A stretch of DNA of 64,000 bases from Serratia liquefaciens (GCA_012719855.1 JAAXZN010000059.1:62001-126000); one strand, 5' to 3'; positions 52,848 to 61,874 are shown, numbered from the stretch's first letter. Made by a program: numbers and translations. The notes: generated from the letters alone by a model not told the origin.

Positions 52848-53717
52848 ATGGCAATTAGCAAAAGAAAGCGGGTCCATGCGTTTTGGTTGATGGCTGCGCT
52901 ACCCTTGTGTGCAAAGGCAACTGCGCCGGTGGAACAGGCGGTCAGTACCTCTGTTGTGCCACATTCGGCCGCAAGCGAGGCGATCCCTACCTTTGCGTTG
53001 GGGGGCGGGGTAGTGGTCAGCCCGCTGTATGAAGGCTCCTCGCGTTACGCGGTTTTTCCGTCACTGGTGGCGAAAGCCGTGATGCCGACGGAGAACTGGG
53101 GCACGTTCACGGCAGCATTTCCTGAAGGACTGCGGTGGGATCTGCCGAACCTGTCGACGTTCGGCGTAGCGCTGTTGGTGGGTTATGATCCTGGCCGCAA
53201 GGAAAAAATCCGTACCCTGGGTGGTCACAACAGTTACCTGAAGGGAATGGGGGATCTGGACAACTCAGCGATGGTGGGGGCGGAAGCCTACTGGGGGCTC
53301 TCCGCCAGTCGATTGTTTGTTCGCGGCTGGCAAGCGACCCGCAGCCGTGAATACGGTGGCGAGGATCTGGGGCACACGGCGTATCTTGAAGCGGGAGCTT
53401 CCAGCGCATTGCCGCTGTCTTCTGCGCTGACGCTGGACTCCGCGCTGTACGGCACCTGGGGTGATAAGGACGACATGATGGCTCACTTTGGGGTGACCGG
53501 CGAACAGGCGGCACGTACCGATTTTCGTGAGTATCACACCGGTGGGGGCATGCGGGATGTGACGCTCAAAACCGGTCTGACCTGGCAACTGCAACCTCAT
53601 CTGGCCTTGCAGGGCGGAATGAAGCTCTACGCCCTGACCGCAGGGGCACGCCGCAGCCCATTGACCGATAACAGCGTCGGCGCAGGCTTTTACCTGAATG
53701 CCCTGTATCAATTCTGA
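52848..53717 (+). CDS. MipA/OmpV-family outer-membrane protein
   Basis: A 289-residue barrel protein. The ATG at 52848 has AAGGAAG upstream; a longer frame from 52758 lacks such a site. The signal peptide ends near LCAKA-TAP. The MipA/OmpV hallmark (PTFALGGGVVVSPLYEGSS) opens the mature part, and strands with GVALLVGYDPGRKEK, GGEDLGHTAYLEAG and the terminal FYLNALYQF follow. MipA links MltA and PBP1B in Escherichia coli, but most family members are general barrel proteins, sometimes regulated by envelope two-component systems. It is convergent with the LptG-like gene. Confidence 0.88.
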   Translation: MAISKRKRVHAFWLMAALPLCAKATAPVEQAVSTSVVPHSAASEAIPTFALGGGVVVSPLYEGSSRYAVFPSLVAKAVMPTENWGTFTAAFPEGLRWDLPNLSTFGVALLVGYDPGRKEKIRTLGGHNSYLKGMGDLDNSAMVGAEAYWGLSASRLFVRGWQATRSREYGGEDLGHTAYLEAGASSALPLSSALTLDSALYGTWGDKDDMMAHFGVTGEQAARTDFREYHTGGGMRDVTLKTGLTWQLQPHLALQGGMKLYALTAGARRSPLTDNSVGAGFYLNALYQF

Positions 53718-53735
53718 GTCTGTCTCTGGTTGAAT

Positions 53736-53774
53736 CCTGTCCCTCACCATCCTCGGGGTGGACTGAGGGACAGG
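53736..53774. terminator. Bidirectional hairpin between convergent genes
   Basis: CCTGTCCCTCA (53736-53746) pairs perfectly with TGAGGGACAGG (53764-53774). It lies between the MipA-type stop and the LptG-like stop. No T run is present, so it may act as a transcript-end structure more than a classical terminator. Confidence 0.6.
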
Positions 53775-53776
53775 CC

Positions 53777-54856
53777 CTAGTGTTGTTTATCGAAGCGGTA
53801 AACCAACGCTAAAGCGGCCAGTAACAGCAACAGCGGTGGGGCAAGCGTCGTGAGTGGGACATTGAGCGAAAACAGCAGCCCGAGGTTGAGGATAATCTGG
53901 TAGATAATGTAGGTGAGCAACCCCACGATCACCCCTACGGCTAAACGGCTGCCTAGCCCGGGTGCGCGAGGAATACTGAAGGTGAAGGGGATGGCCAATA
54001 AAATCATCGCCAGCACCAACAGGGGGCGGCCCAATTTTTGCCATAATGCGATCCGATACTCGGTGCTGGGTTGCTGCGAACTTTGCAGGTAGGTGATGTA
54101 CTGCTTCAACTGTTTGATGGAGAAGCTGTCGGCAGGCAAGGTCAGCCCTTTCAGGTTCATTCCGGCAAAAAGGGATTGCCAGAGCAAAGTATCCTGGGTT
54201 TGTACGCTCTCTTTTTTGTTGTCCCATTTTTTCTGCATAACTTTATGCAGCGTCCACAGTCCGTTATCGGCCGTGGTGGCTGTCTCCGCATACACATAGG
54301 ACTCCAGCGACAGGTCGTCTTGGTAGCGGAAAATCTCAATCCCGACGGGTTGGCTATGCTCGTCCAGAGATTTCATGGTAACAAATTCATTGTCCTTTCG
54401 GGCCCACAGGGCGTTCCCCGTATCCGTGGCATTACCGGTTTTTGCCAGGGCGCCGTCTTTAAGCTGCAATGCGCGCTGCTGCAGAGGGGAAGCTACCCAC
54501 TCATCGAGCGCGCCTAACGACAGGTTGATAAACAGGCCGGCGTAGAGCGTGACCAGAGCAATGCGGAGAATTGAAAAACCGGCGGTGCGGATTGCCGTTA
54601 ACTCAAGGTTTTTAGACATCTGGCCAAGCCCGATGATGCCGCCAAGCAGCGCGATAAAGGGGCCGAGATCCACCAGGCTTCGGGGTAATGTCATCAACAC
54701 TACCAGTAATGCCTGGTTCCAATGGTAGCCGTTAGGGGTGACGTCCTCGAGCTCGTTGATCAGATTAAAGGTGGTAAACAAGGGGATTAACAATCCGGCC
54801 GCGGCGGCAAACCCGATAAAGAGATTACGGATCAAATAACGGCTGAAAATGTTCAT
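53777..54856 (-). CDS. LptG-type (YjgP/YjgQ) permease, paralogue
   Basis: A 359-residue inner-membrane protein with the LptF/LptG fold. Three N-terminal helices are followed by a periplasmic beta-jellyroll domain at about 125-260 and then three helices (ending DKQH). Segments LVDLGPFIALLGGIIGLGQMSKNLELTAIRTAGFS and GSRLAVGVIVGLLTYII (each shown in part) mark the YjgQ group. It overlaps the partner LptF-type gene by four bases. The essential lptFG pair of enterobacteria lies elsewhere, next to pepA, so these are extra copies. LptFG with the LptB ATPase extract lipopolysaccharide; here an alternative lipid in the same locus is a plausible cargo. No ATPase is encoded nearby, so LptB may be shared. 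Confidence 0.85.
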   Translation of the reverse strand: MNIFSRYLIRNLFIGFAAAAGLLIPLFTTFNLINELEDVTPNGYHWNQALLVVLMTLPRSLVDLGPFIALLGGIIGLGQMSKNLELTAIRTAGFSILRIALVTLYAGLFINLSLGALDEWVASPLQQRALQLKDGALAKTGNATDTGNALWARKDNEFVTMKSLDEHSQPVGIEIFRYQDDLSLESYVYAETATTADNGLWTLHKVMQKKWDNKKESVQTQDTLLWQSLFAGMNLKGLTLPADSFSIKQLKQYITYLQSSQQPSTEYRIALWQKLGRPLLVLAMILLAIPFTFSIPRAPGLGSRLAVGVIVGLLTYIIYQIILNLGLLFSLNVPLTTLAPPLLLLLAALALVYRFDKQH

Positions 54857-55923
54857 CGGAAGGGCTTCCGCAGCAGGGAAAAATCGCGGGCGATCAGGAT
54901 TAGCATCCCGGCCAGCATCAGCATCGGCACCAGCCAGACGCCCGGCGTGGTTGGGAGGGTTCCGTTAGCGACCAATGTCCGACAGATATTTCCGCCATAA
55001 AAAATGGCGGTAAACAGCAGGGTCAGGGGCAGCAAGGTGGCATAACGTCCCTGACGAGGTTTGATGCGGCTAAAGGGGATCGCCAATAGCACCATCAGCA
55101 GGGTCGTGACGCCGCGGCTTTCTCGCCATTGCAATTCCGCCCGGTCTGCGGGATCCGATGAGCGTGACAATTCCCCCAGGGAAGCTGATTTGCGCTTCAC
55201 TTCCAGGCTTTCGATAAAGGGCTTCAGCGATATTTTGAAGTTATTGTAATTCTGCATGTTGTCATCGGTCCCTTTACGCTCCAGCACGTAGGCCGTGCCC
55301 GTTTTCAGTATCACTGAGGGGCTTGAGGGCGAAGGATCTATGACCTCGACGGAATGAGCCCGATAGAGACTGGTATTATTGGCCGAGCGTGAATAAATCA
55401 GTGCATCCGTCAGGTGGTTTGAGGTCGGGTCAATGCGCGAGGCCATGATCATTCGGCCGCTGCCGTTAACGTTAAACTTGTTCGCCTGCAGATGGCTGAC
55501 ATCCAGCACCGATTGCGACTGGCGTTCCAACTGATAAATGTTGCCGTACGCCCAAGGTCTGCCATACAGGGACAAAAGGGTGACAAACAGCGCCAGCGGA
55601 ATGGCGAGCACCAACACCGCTTTGTACAGCCGCCATGGGCTGGCGCCTGAGGCGTGAATGGCGGTGATTTCACAATCGCTGTAGAGCTGCCCCAGCGCCA
55701 CGGCGACGGAAACATACAGGCCTACCGGCAGCAGCATCTCCAGGGCAATCAATATTTTATAGCAGACAACGTCGAATACGATGTGCAGCGCCAGTGTCCC
55801 GTTGGCGGCCTCGGTGAGATAGCGCTGGGCCGAATAACTGGCAAACATGAAAATCAGAAAACCCACGATGATCATCACCAATCGGCGGATTTCCACCATG
55901 ATATAGCGCTCAATCAACACCAT
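54853..55923 (-). CDS. LptF-type (YjgP/YjgQ) permease, paralogue
   Basis: A 356-residue inner-membrane protein of the same fold: N-terminal helices (YIMVEIRRLVMIIVGFLIFM), SDCEITAIHASGASPWRLYKA typical of the cytoplasmic coupling region, a periplasmic jellyroll at about 130-250, and three C-terminal helices. It pairs with the LptG-type gene by an ATGA overlap and follows the YtfJ-type gene by about 70 bases. Divergence from the canonical LptF sequence, together with its setting beside a flippase and lipid-type enzymes, suggests a dedicated envelope-lipid exporter. This functional reading is inference. Confidence 0.83.
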   Translation of the reverse strand: MVLIERYIMVEIRRLVMIIVGFLIFMFASYSAQRYLTEAANGTLALHIVFDVVCYKILIALEMLLPVGLYVSVAVALGQLYSDCEITAIHASGASPWRLYKAVLVLAIPLALFVTLLSLYGRPWAYGNIYQLERQSQSVLDVSHLQANKFNVNGSGRMIMASRIDPTSNHLTDALIYSRSANNTSLYRAHSVEVIDPSPSSPSVILKTGTAYVLERKGTDDNMQNYNNFKISLKPFIESLEVKRKSASLGELSRSSDPADRAELQWRESRGVTTLLMVLLAIPFSRIKPRQGRYATLLPLTLLFTAIFYGGNICRTLVANGTLPTTPGVWLVPMLMLAGMLILIARDFSLLRKPFR

Positions 55924-55993
55924 AAGTTATAGACATCCCTTATTATCAAACGCATGTTTTCCGGAAGAAGGCCGGCTTTCAGTCTGTTTTTCA

Positions 55994-56572
55994 TCATGAT
56001 TGATCATCGCTAATCAGCTTTTGCAGCAGTGCGATGACATGATTAACCTCATCAGGGGTCAGAGCACCGTCTTTTGCCCATTGGACGCGGCCTTGTTTAT
56101 CCAGCACCAAAATGGTTGAGCTCTCTTCTGGCAGTTGCCAGGCTTGACGCACCAGCCCATCGCTATCGACGATAAATTGCGCCCAGGGATAATGCCTTTT
56201 GTTTTTCTCAATTTTGCCGCGGACGAAAAAACCGCTGCCGGGGATCGCATCGTCAGTATTGACGATGGTGGTGGGCTGAAAACGGTCGTTTGGAAAGTTT
56301 GCCTCTTTGACGGCGGTAATCAGCATCGAGTTCTTCTTTTTGGCCGAGGTGCGACCGGCGATGCACTGGATGACCCGCACTTTCCCTGCCAGTTCTGCAC
56401 TGTTCCATTTTTTATAGCTGAAAGTGTCATTTTCCAGCAGCAACTCACCCCGATCGGCGATGGCAACCGGTACGACAGGCTTGCCCTGAACAAAATTATG
56501 CGCTGATGCCATCAGTGGCAACAGCAACAGTGACAAGGGCAGTAATCTGCGTAGCATCATGAACATAACCAT
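55994..56572 (-). CDS. YtfJ-family periplasmic protein
   Basis: A 192-residue protein with a signal peptide (LLPLSLLLLPLMASA-HNF). A thioredoxin-like fold of the YtfJ family is suggested by KVRVIQCIAGRTSAKKKNSM, VNTDDAIPGSGFFVRGKIEK and FIVDSDGLVRQAWQLPEESS. The CxxC redox motif of thioredoxins is absent; a single cysteine is seen near residue 71. Function is unknown for the family. Housekeeping ytfJ exists elsewhere in enterobacteria, so this may be a paralogue. It sits between a CHAD-like gene and the LptF/LptG-type pair on the same strand, probably one transcript. Confidence 0.8.
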   Translation of the reverse strand: MVMFMMLRRLLPLSLLLLPLMASAHNFVQGKPVVPVAIADRGELLLENDTFSYKKWNSAELAGKVRVIQCIAGRTSAKKKNSMLITAVKEANFPNDRFQPTTIVNTDDAIPGSGFFVRGKIEKNKRHYPWAQFIVDSDGLVRQAWQLPEESSTILVLDKQGRVQWAKDGALTPDEVNHVIALLQKLISDDQS

Positions 56573-56621
56573 AATTTATCAGTGGCTGCGACCGGGGAAC
56601 GGCAATTTCCCCGAGTAACAG

Positions 56622-57458
56622 TTACATAGGATAACGCTCGAGAAGTAACTCCAGGCGTTGGCGGATATCGACATCCAGCATGGTGGGTTCGTCATAGGAT
56701 TTCCCCCCAGCCAGCTTGTCCGCCACCATCACATCATGACGATCGCCCATTAGCCCGTTAATCGCGGCCAGGAATCTGGAGATCTGCAGAGCCTCGCGGT
56801 TGCCTGGATCTATCGATCTTAGCGTGTCATAGAACGAGACCTGTTGGCTGACGATTTTCCGCACGTCGTGGAACTGCTTTCCCGTGAGTTCTGGATTCAC
56901 AATCAGCTCCTGGAGTGCGCGCATTTGCTCCTGACGGTAGGCAATAAAATCACTCTCGGTTTCTAACTGAATATGCTGCAAAGCATAATTCACCAGCGAC
57001 CAGACCGGCCTGCTCAGCAGCAGCCGAAGAAGATTGCCGTACAATTTCAGGTTCTGTTGGTTGCCATTGCGAAACGCATCCTGAAAATGGCCGAGCACCA
57101 CGGTGGTGGTGTGAAAAAGGCGGCCGGCACTGTGTTTTTTGCTGTAAAGACGCTGGGCAAAGCGTAAATGTTTATAGCGCGCGCGAATATATTTGTAGCG
57201 CATGCGCGTCGCGGCGGGTAAGTCTGAATCTTTAAGAAAATCATTCACTAAGCCCAGGAGTTCTCGCCGGGTAAAACCGTCCTGCCAAAACTGCAGGCAC
57301 AGGGCGTAATTATCCTGAATGCTCTCATATGAGCATTGCAAATCAATATGTTGTGGCAAACTGATATTTGCATCAACAATGTCATCCGTCTCTACGGCAA
57401 TAAACAGTAACTGCGTAGTTTCAGCAGAGAATTTTTTCCCGTTGCTGCTATTCATCAT
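56622..57458 (-). CDS. Helical protein of unknown function, possibly CHAD-like
   Basis: A 278-residue, helix-rich cytosolic protein with many basic residues. I do not recognise it firmly. The C-terminal third contains FHDVRKIVSQQVSFYDTLRS and LAAINGLMGDRHDVMVADKL. This spacing of HD-R, then G-x-RxD resembles the paired helices of CHAD domains, which bind polyphosphate or phosphorylated ligands. Earlier it has RMRYKYIRARYKHLRFAQRL, very basic. It overlaps the flippase stop by ATGA, so it is translated with the flippase and may regulate or assist transport of a phosphorylated lipid. The domain call is tentative. Confidence 0.55.
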   Translation of the reverse strand: MMNSSNGKKFSAETTQLLFIAVETDDIVDANISLPQHIDLQCSYESIQDNYALCLQFWQDGFTRRELLGLVNDFLKDSDLPAATRMRYKYIRARYKHLRFAQRLYSKKHSAGRLFHTTTVVLGHFQDAFRNGNQQNLKLYGNLLRLLLSRPVWSLVNYALQHIQLETESDFIAYRQEQMRALQELIVNPELTGKQFHDVRKIVSQQVSFYDTLRSIDPGNREALQISRFLAAINGLMGDRHDVMVADKLAGGKSYDEPTMLDVDIRQRLELLLERYPM

Positions 57459-58807
57459 TGATTACTCTCTCTGGATACGTTAAATCCCAGTAAATAGCGA
57501 TTACGGTAGGCGCCTATCGTCGGTATGAGCGTCAATAAAACGTCCAAACATTGGCCTGCCAAATAAGCGAAGGCCGCACCCTGCACACCAAACAGATGAG
57601 ACATGCCCACCAGCAGCGCTATATAGGCGACCGCAGAAAAAGTCTGCACAATCAGGAAAGCCCGCTGTTTGCCCGCCATGAACAATAAGGATTCCTGCGG
57701 GAAACCCAGCATGGAAACGATAATGGCGCCCAGCATGATTTGGATTAAATCATAGGCTTGCAAATACTGCTGACCGAACACAAAGGAAATTAATGGCTTA
57801 CCTACGACGATGACCAGCAGCGCCACGGCAAGGCCTATGCCGCCAGCCAACAACGCCGATCTGAGTCCCAGCATCCAGGGTTTGCTGGTACGGGGATCCA
57901 GACGCATGATCTCAGGGTAGAAGCTTTTTTCCAGCAGCTTGGCCGGGGTCCCCGTGGCGTCAAAGAAGGTCATCGCGATTTTGAACAGCCCGGCGGCGGC
58001 CGGCCCCAAAACGACGCCGACCAACACCGTGCTGCACGAGTTACGGGTAGCCCAAATAGTATGGGCAAAATTGGTGGTCCAGACGAAATTCCAGGCGCCT
58101 TCGATACGACGTGCGGTCTTGAATAGGCGTGGTTTCAAAGCGTTATGGATATCTCTGCGGTGCAGTTCACGAGCGGCGAACCACCAAAATAGCGTGCCGC
58201 CGATCAGGTTGGAGGCATACCACGTGACGATGAACCCTGGAAATCCCCAATCAAAATAATAGGACAGGACGCTGCCGACGGCCTGCAGGAAGGGCTTGAT
58301 GGCTTGCTGAACGGCAATCAGATCGAAGCGGTCAAACGCGCGTAAAATTCCCGTAGGGGTGGATGACGTCATCGACGGAATTAAGGTGCAGTAAAGGATC
58401 GCGAGCCAGAAACTCTCCGTATCCAACCCTAAGGCGTGCGAAAGGAAAGGGAGCAGCAACATGCCGCCCAGCACCGCAATGGTGCCGCTGGCGATATCCA
58501 GACCGAACGAAAATGAAATGACGTCACGAAAGCGTTGAATATTCTGGCGTTCCAGCGCCGGAGTCCCAAATTGAACAACGAACTGCCACGTCTGAAACTT
58601 GATAAAGTCGCTGACGGCTTTGGTATAGGCTTGAATAACAACCAGAACCCCGAACATTTCGGGCGACATGCCTTTACCGGCGCAAGAAAGCGCAAGCAAC
58701 CCAAGCAAGGCACTGGCGACACTGCCGGAACCTAAATAAGCGGCGTTACGTAGGATGGAACGAAAAGCTCCATCGGAAAACCAATGCTTCATGGTAAAAC
58801 CAGCCAT
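57455..58807 (-). CDS. Polysaccharide/lipid flippase (Wzx-like, MOP superfamily)
   Basis: A 450-residue inner-membrane protein with about 12 helices, of the oligosaccharide flippase group (NAAYLGSGSVASALLGLLAL near the start, PAAAGLFKIAMTFFDATGTP, FYPEIMRLDP, LLFMAGKQRAFLIVQTFSAV). Members move lipid-linked sugars across the membrane. I used the ATG at 58807; a GTG three codons upstream is the longer option. It is the first gene after a 431-base gap and leads into the CHAD-like gene. No Wzy polymerase or glycosyltransferase is in view, so a conventional O-antigen or capsule role is not supported by what can be seen. Confidence 0.82.
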   Translation of the reverse strand: MAGFTMKHWFSDGAFRSILRNAAYLGSGSVASALLGLLALSCAGKGMSPEMFGVLVVIQAYTKAVSDFIKFQTWQFVVQFGTPALERQNIQRFRDVISFSFGLDIASGTIAVLGGMLLLPFLSHALGLDTESFWLAILYCTLIPSMTSSTPTGILRAFDRFDLIAVQQAIKPFLQAVGSVLSYYFDWGFPGFIVTWYASNLIGGTLFWWFAARELHRRDIHNALKPRLFKTARRIEGAWNFVWTTNFAHTIWATRNSCSTVLVGVVLGPAAAGLFKIAMTFFDATGTPAKLLEKSFYPEIMRLDPRTSKPWMLGLRSALLAGGIGLAVALLVIVVGKPLISFVFGQQYLQAYDLIQIMLGAIIVSMLGFPQESLLFMAGKQRAFLIVQTFSAVAYIALLVGMSHLFGVQGAAFAYLAGQCLDVLLTLIPTIGAYRNRYLLGFNVSRESNQ

Positions 58808-59238
58808 ACTGACCACTTCAGGTTATCAATAGCTCAGCGGACATTAGCTGGCCTTGCATACCAATCCTGTACGACGAAATTCAGGGATAGGCATCCGTTC
58901 ATGGAGTGAAAAGTAAAGAATCGCCCGTTTTGCCTGGCGACACTCTCACCAGGATTGATAGCGGCTCAATCCCTATTTTACATTGCGAGCGACAGGCTCC
59001 GGTAAAAACTTTCACACCTGAAATATAATCATGAAAATCTCTCTAATAATACTTTTCCAGGCTGAAAAATTTTTACCATTCAATGCTGTTTGGTCATGCT
59101 TTCCGTACCGATATTCATTTTAAAACATGATCAAAAAGTGCGTTTTCCTAATTTTCGGGTATTAAACATTAGCGTTGTTTATCCCTGAATCTTAATAGTG
59201 AACGATATTATTGACATGTCTATAGATGAATGAATTCG
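58808..59238. other. AT-rich gap between kinase-like gene and flippase gene
   Basis: No gene on either strand. The sequence is strongly AT-rich from about 59000 to 59230. It probably holds the promoter for the flippase-to-LptG transcript. I see no clear terminator for the upstream kinase gene. Confidence 0.45.
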
Positions 59239-59994
59239 CTATCCGAGAGAAGCCTGGGGACGCGAAGGGATCATTACGACGGAGGATATTGCATTCAGCG
59301 CTTTTTCCAGTACTTCATCGTAAGGCGCTTTAGCATCCAACTCTATAATTCTGGAGCCATTATATTGCAGCCGAACCATGGCCGATATTTTGTCCTTCAG
59401 TTCTTCGTAGCTGTGATCGGGTTTACGTGAAAAGGCGGTATCGACATCAATATCGAGGCGAATGATAAGTTCAGGGCGGTATAAGGCCATTGATTGATAT
59501 AAACGTTTTTCGCGTGCTGCCAAGCGAGTCATTAACCAGCCCTTTGCCCGCTCCACGCCAATGCCCGGACCGTCATAGTAAAAACCAGAAATCTCGGCCT
59601 GCGGAAAACGATCGCTGATCACCAGCACGCCGCTTTGTGCCAGACGTTGTACTTTGCGTAAATTGGCCGCACGCCACACTGAAAAACCATACATGATCAG
59701 GGCTGCCCAGAGTGCCGGCGGCTTATTGCTCATGCGCTGAGTTTTGTCAGACTTGGCGGCCAGGCGGCGTTCAAGCCAGACACCAATAACCGGCAGGCGC
59801 TTAATTTTGTCGCCATCTTCACCGGAGATCAGTCCTAAATAACGCCGTTCCGTTGCCCGGTATTTTTGCAGGTTTTTGACCAGGTCAGTGGTAAGCGTGG
59901 ATTTCCCCGTGCCGTCACTGCCCACGACCGCAATCAGGCCGGTAATAACGGTCGATGCGGGATCGCTGGCGGTATTTGATTTATCTGTTTGCAT
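59239..59994 (-). CDS. Thymidylate-kinase-like P-loop kinase with hydrophobic insert, paralogue B
   Basis: A 251-residue P-loop protein: Walker A GSDGTGKST at residues 25-33, DRFPQAEISGFYYDGP at about 129, and RLDIDVDTAFSRKPDHS at about 188. The last is an acidic/basic motif shared with the two neighbouring paralogues. Between Walker A and DRFPQ it has a strongly hydrophobic run (PPALWAALIMYGFSVWRAAN) followed by basic residues, which ordinary thymidylate kinases lack and which suggests membrane contact. It lies 30 bases downstream of paralogue A. A phosphotransfer reaction is likely; the substrate is not known, and a lipid or membrane-bound intermediate is my inference. Confidence 0.72.
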   Translation of the reverse strand: MQTDKSNTASDPASTVITGLIAVVGSDGTGKSTLTTDLVKNLQKYRATERRYLGLISGEDGDKIKRLPVIGVWLERRLAAKSDKTQRMSNKPPALWAALIMYGFSVWRAANLRKVQRLAQSGVLVISDRFPQAEISGFYYDGPGIGVERAKGWLMTRLAAREKRLYQSMALYRPELIIRLDIDVDTAFSRKPDHSYEELKDKISAMVRLQYNGSRIIELDAKAPYDEVLEKALNAISSVVMIPSRPQASLG

Positions 59995-60024
59995 TTTTTT
60001 CAGTATTAATAAGTTATCGGCAGA

Positions 60025-60750
60025 CTAAACCTCGGGTGTCGCCAGGGAGGTTCGAATGGCTCGCAGCGATTCATCGAGAATTTTACTCGCCGGCTCTCGC
60101 CCATCTAAATCCAGAATGTTTGCGCCGTTAAAAGTAAGATGCGGAATGACGGCAATCTTTTCCCGCAGCGCAGAAAGCTTGTGATCGGGCTTGCGCGAGA
60201 ATGCGGTTTTCTCATCAATATCTAGACGAATCAATAAGAAAGGCGGATATGATGCCATCCACTGATACAGCCTTTGCTCATGTTTTCTCAACCAGCGTAC
60301 CCAGCGATTTCCGCCATCCGTTTTTGCCAGCTGCGGCCCGTCGAAACGAAAACCCGCCACTTCCGCTTGCGGATAACGATCGGTGACCAGCAATTGTCCT
60401 TTGCGGCTTTTCGCCAGCATTCGGCGAAACTTATAAACTCGCCAATATGACAACAAAAAGATCACCAGCGTGGTCAGGTTACCCGGCGGCGTTGAAGGAT
60501 GTTCATGAACGCGATCGGACTTCGCCAGTAAATAACGACCGAAGGGGGCGCCAATAATCGGCAAGTTGCTGATCCATTCCCCAATACGTCCTGAAGACTG
60601 GCCGAGATAAAGTAATTCCGTCGGTTCTTGCGATGAGAGATGATTGACCAGACTGGCAGCCAAGGTTGATTTTCCCGAGCCATCACAACCCGTTATTGCA
60701 ATTACGCGTACGGGGGGATGATTAGCAATGGGCATGGTCTGTTGACTCAC
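60025..60750 (-). CDS. Thymidylate-kinase-like P-loop kinase with hydrophobic insert, paralogue A
   Basis: A 241-residue paralogue of the preceding protein: Walker A GCDGSGKST at 21-29, hydrophobic run LTTLVIFLLSYWRVYKFRRM, DRYPQAEVAGFRFDGP, and RLDIDEKTAFSRKPDHKLSA. The frame starts with GTG at 60750; an ATG five codons later is equally possible as neither has a strong ribosome site. It is the first gene of the A-B pair and is divergent from paralogue C across 358 bases. Conservation of the P-loop, DR(F/Y)PQ and RKPDH motifs indicates an active NTP-dependent enzyme, possibly acting in the same pathway as the flippase and Spt-like enzyme. Confidence 0.72.
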   Translation of the reverse strand: MSQQTMPIANHPPVRVIAITGCDGSGKSTLAASLVNHLSSQEPTELLYLGQSSGRIGEWISNLPIIGAPFGRYLLAKSDRVHEHPSTPPGNLTTLVIFLLSYWRVYKFRRMLAKSRKGQLLVTDRYPQAEVAGFRFDGPQLAKTDGGNRWVRWLRKHEQRLYQWMASYPPFLLIRLDIDEKTAFSRKPDHKLSALREKIAVIPHLTFNGANILDLDGREPASKILDESLRAIRTSLATPEV

Positions 60751-61108
60751 AATAATTGGTCCAAATCAAAGAAACTATTGTATTATAACCAGCCTTGGGT
60801 TCAAGATATTTATTGCGTATTATCTCAGTGGTAATCAAATTTGTTTATTATTGATGATTATGTTTTGGTAAATCCGTCTTGTTTTTTTGTGCTAACCACG
60901 GCTGCGATTGTTCTTATAGCTCTTAATGCTAATTAGGCGTTGCGGTACCGGGTAATGGAACAGATTTCCTCATTGTTTTCTTAATCTTTTGTGTGCTTTG
61001 GTCTGGGGTTGGCAATATTTATTCCTCATGGCATTGATAACGTCATTAAGCGACTTTTCGTTTTCGAAATGGTACATTTTTACAGGTGTCTTAGAAGAGA
61101 ATCTTATT
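60751..61108. other. Divergent AT-rich promoter region of kinase paralogues A and C
   Basis: No gene seen apart from an in-frame upstream extension of paralogue C that lacks a ribosome site. It should hold both divergent promoters. I saw no repeated or palindromic operator. Confidence 0.45.
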
Positions 61109-61840
61109 ATGCATTCAAAACTCCCGCCGCTTATTGCGGTAATTGGCAGCGATGGCTCGGGTAAGTCTACCGTTTGTGAATATCTCATTGAGTATGTGAA
61201 AAAATACGGTCCCGCAGTGAAGGTGCATCTGGGTAAGCAGGCAGGAAATGTCGGGCGTGCGGTTTCGCAACTTCCGCTGATGGGCAATTCTGTTGGCAAG
61301 GCCATCGAACGCAATACTAAAAAAGTGAAATCCAAAAAGTCCAGGGTGGGGCTGTTGCCGGGTTTGGTCATCATTACTTTCGTTTTGCGTCGGCTGTTGC
61401 GTTTTCGCCGCATGTTGGCTTTTCGTCGGCAAGGCCTGATCGTATTAACCGACCGTTTTCCGCAGGTACAAATTCCCGGCGCCTACGATGGCACCGTTTT
61501 TCCCGAAAATACCCAGGGCAGCCATTTTGTCAGATGGTTGGCGGGGCGCGAACGCAAAGCTTTTCAATGGATGGCGGATAATAAGCCGGACCTGGTGATC
61601 AAGCTGAATGTGGATCTGGACGTTGCCTGCGCACGTAAACCCGATCATCGCAAAGAAGCATTAGCCAAAAAGATTGCCGTTACGCCATTGCTCACTTTTG
61701 AAGGTGCGGAAATTGCGGATGTCGATGCCAATAAACCGCTGGATGAAGTGTTATCCGCCGCTGAAAAAGCCGTCGCGGAATTTATGCAAGCGCAGGGATA
61801 TAGCTTTGTTGTCGAAGGCGAATCGGTAGCGACCCACTGA
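61109..61840 (+). CDS. Thymidylate-kinase-like P-loop kinase with hydrophobic insert, paralogue C
   Basis: A 243-residue third paralogue on the opposite strand: Walker [10 protein letters not shown] at 13-21, hydrophobic-basic stretch [36 protein letters not shown], and [21 protein letters not shown] chose the ATG at 61109 with AGAGA upstream. The frame can be extended 40 codons but those residues are unlike the paralogues. Three divergent copies in one locus suggest successive or alternative phosphorylation steps. The C-terminal tail ([19 protein letters not shown]) is longer than in A and B. Confidence 0.72.
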   Translation: MHSKLPPLIAVIGSDGSGKSTVCEYLIEYVKKYGPAVKVHLGKQAGNVGRAVSQLPLMGNSVGKAIERNTKKVKSKKSRVGLLPGLVIITFVLRRLLRFRRMLAFRRQGLIVLTDRFPQVQIPGAYDGTVFPENTQGSHFVRWLAGRERKAFQWMADNKPDLVIKLNVDLDVACARKPDHRKEALAKKIAVTPLLTFEGAEIADVDANKPLDEVLSAAEKAVAEFMQAQGYSFVVEGESVATH

Positions 61841-61874
61841 TTATTTCAGTTCTTGCCGTCAGAAAGTTTGATTC

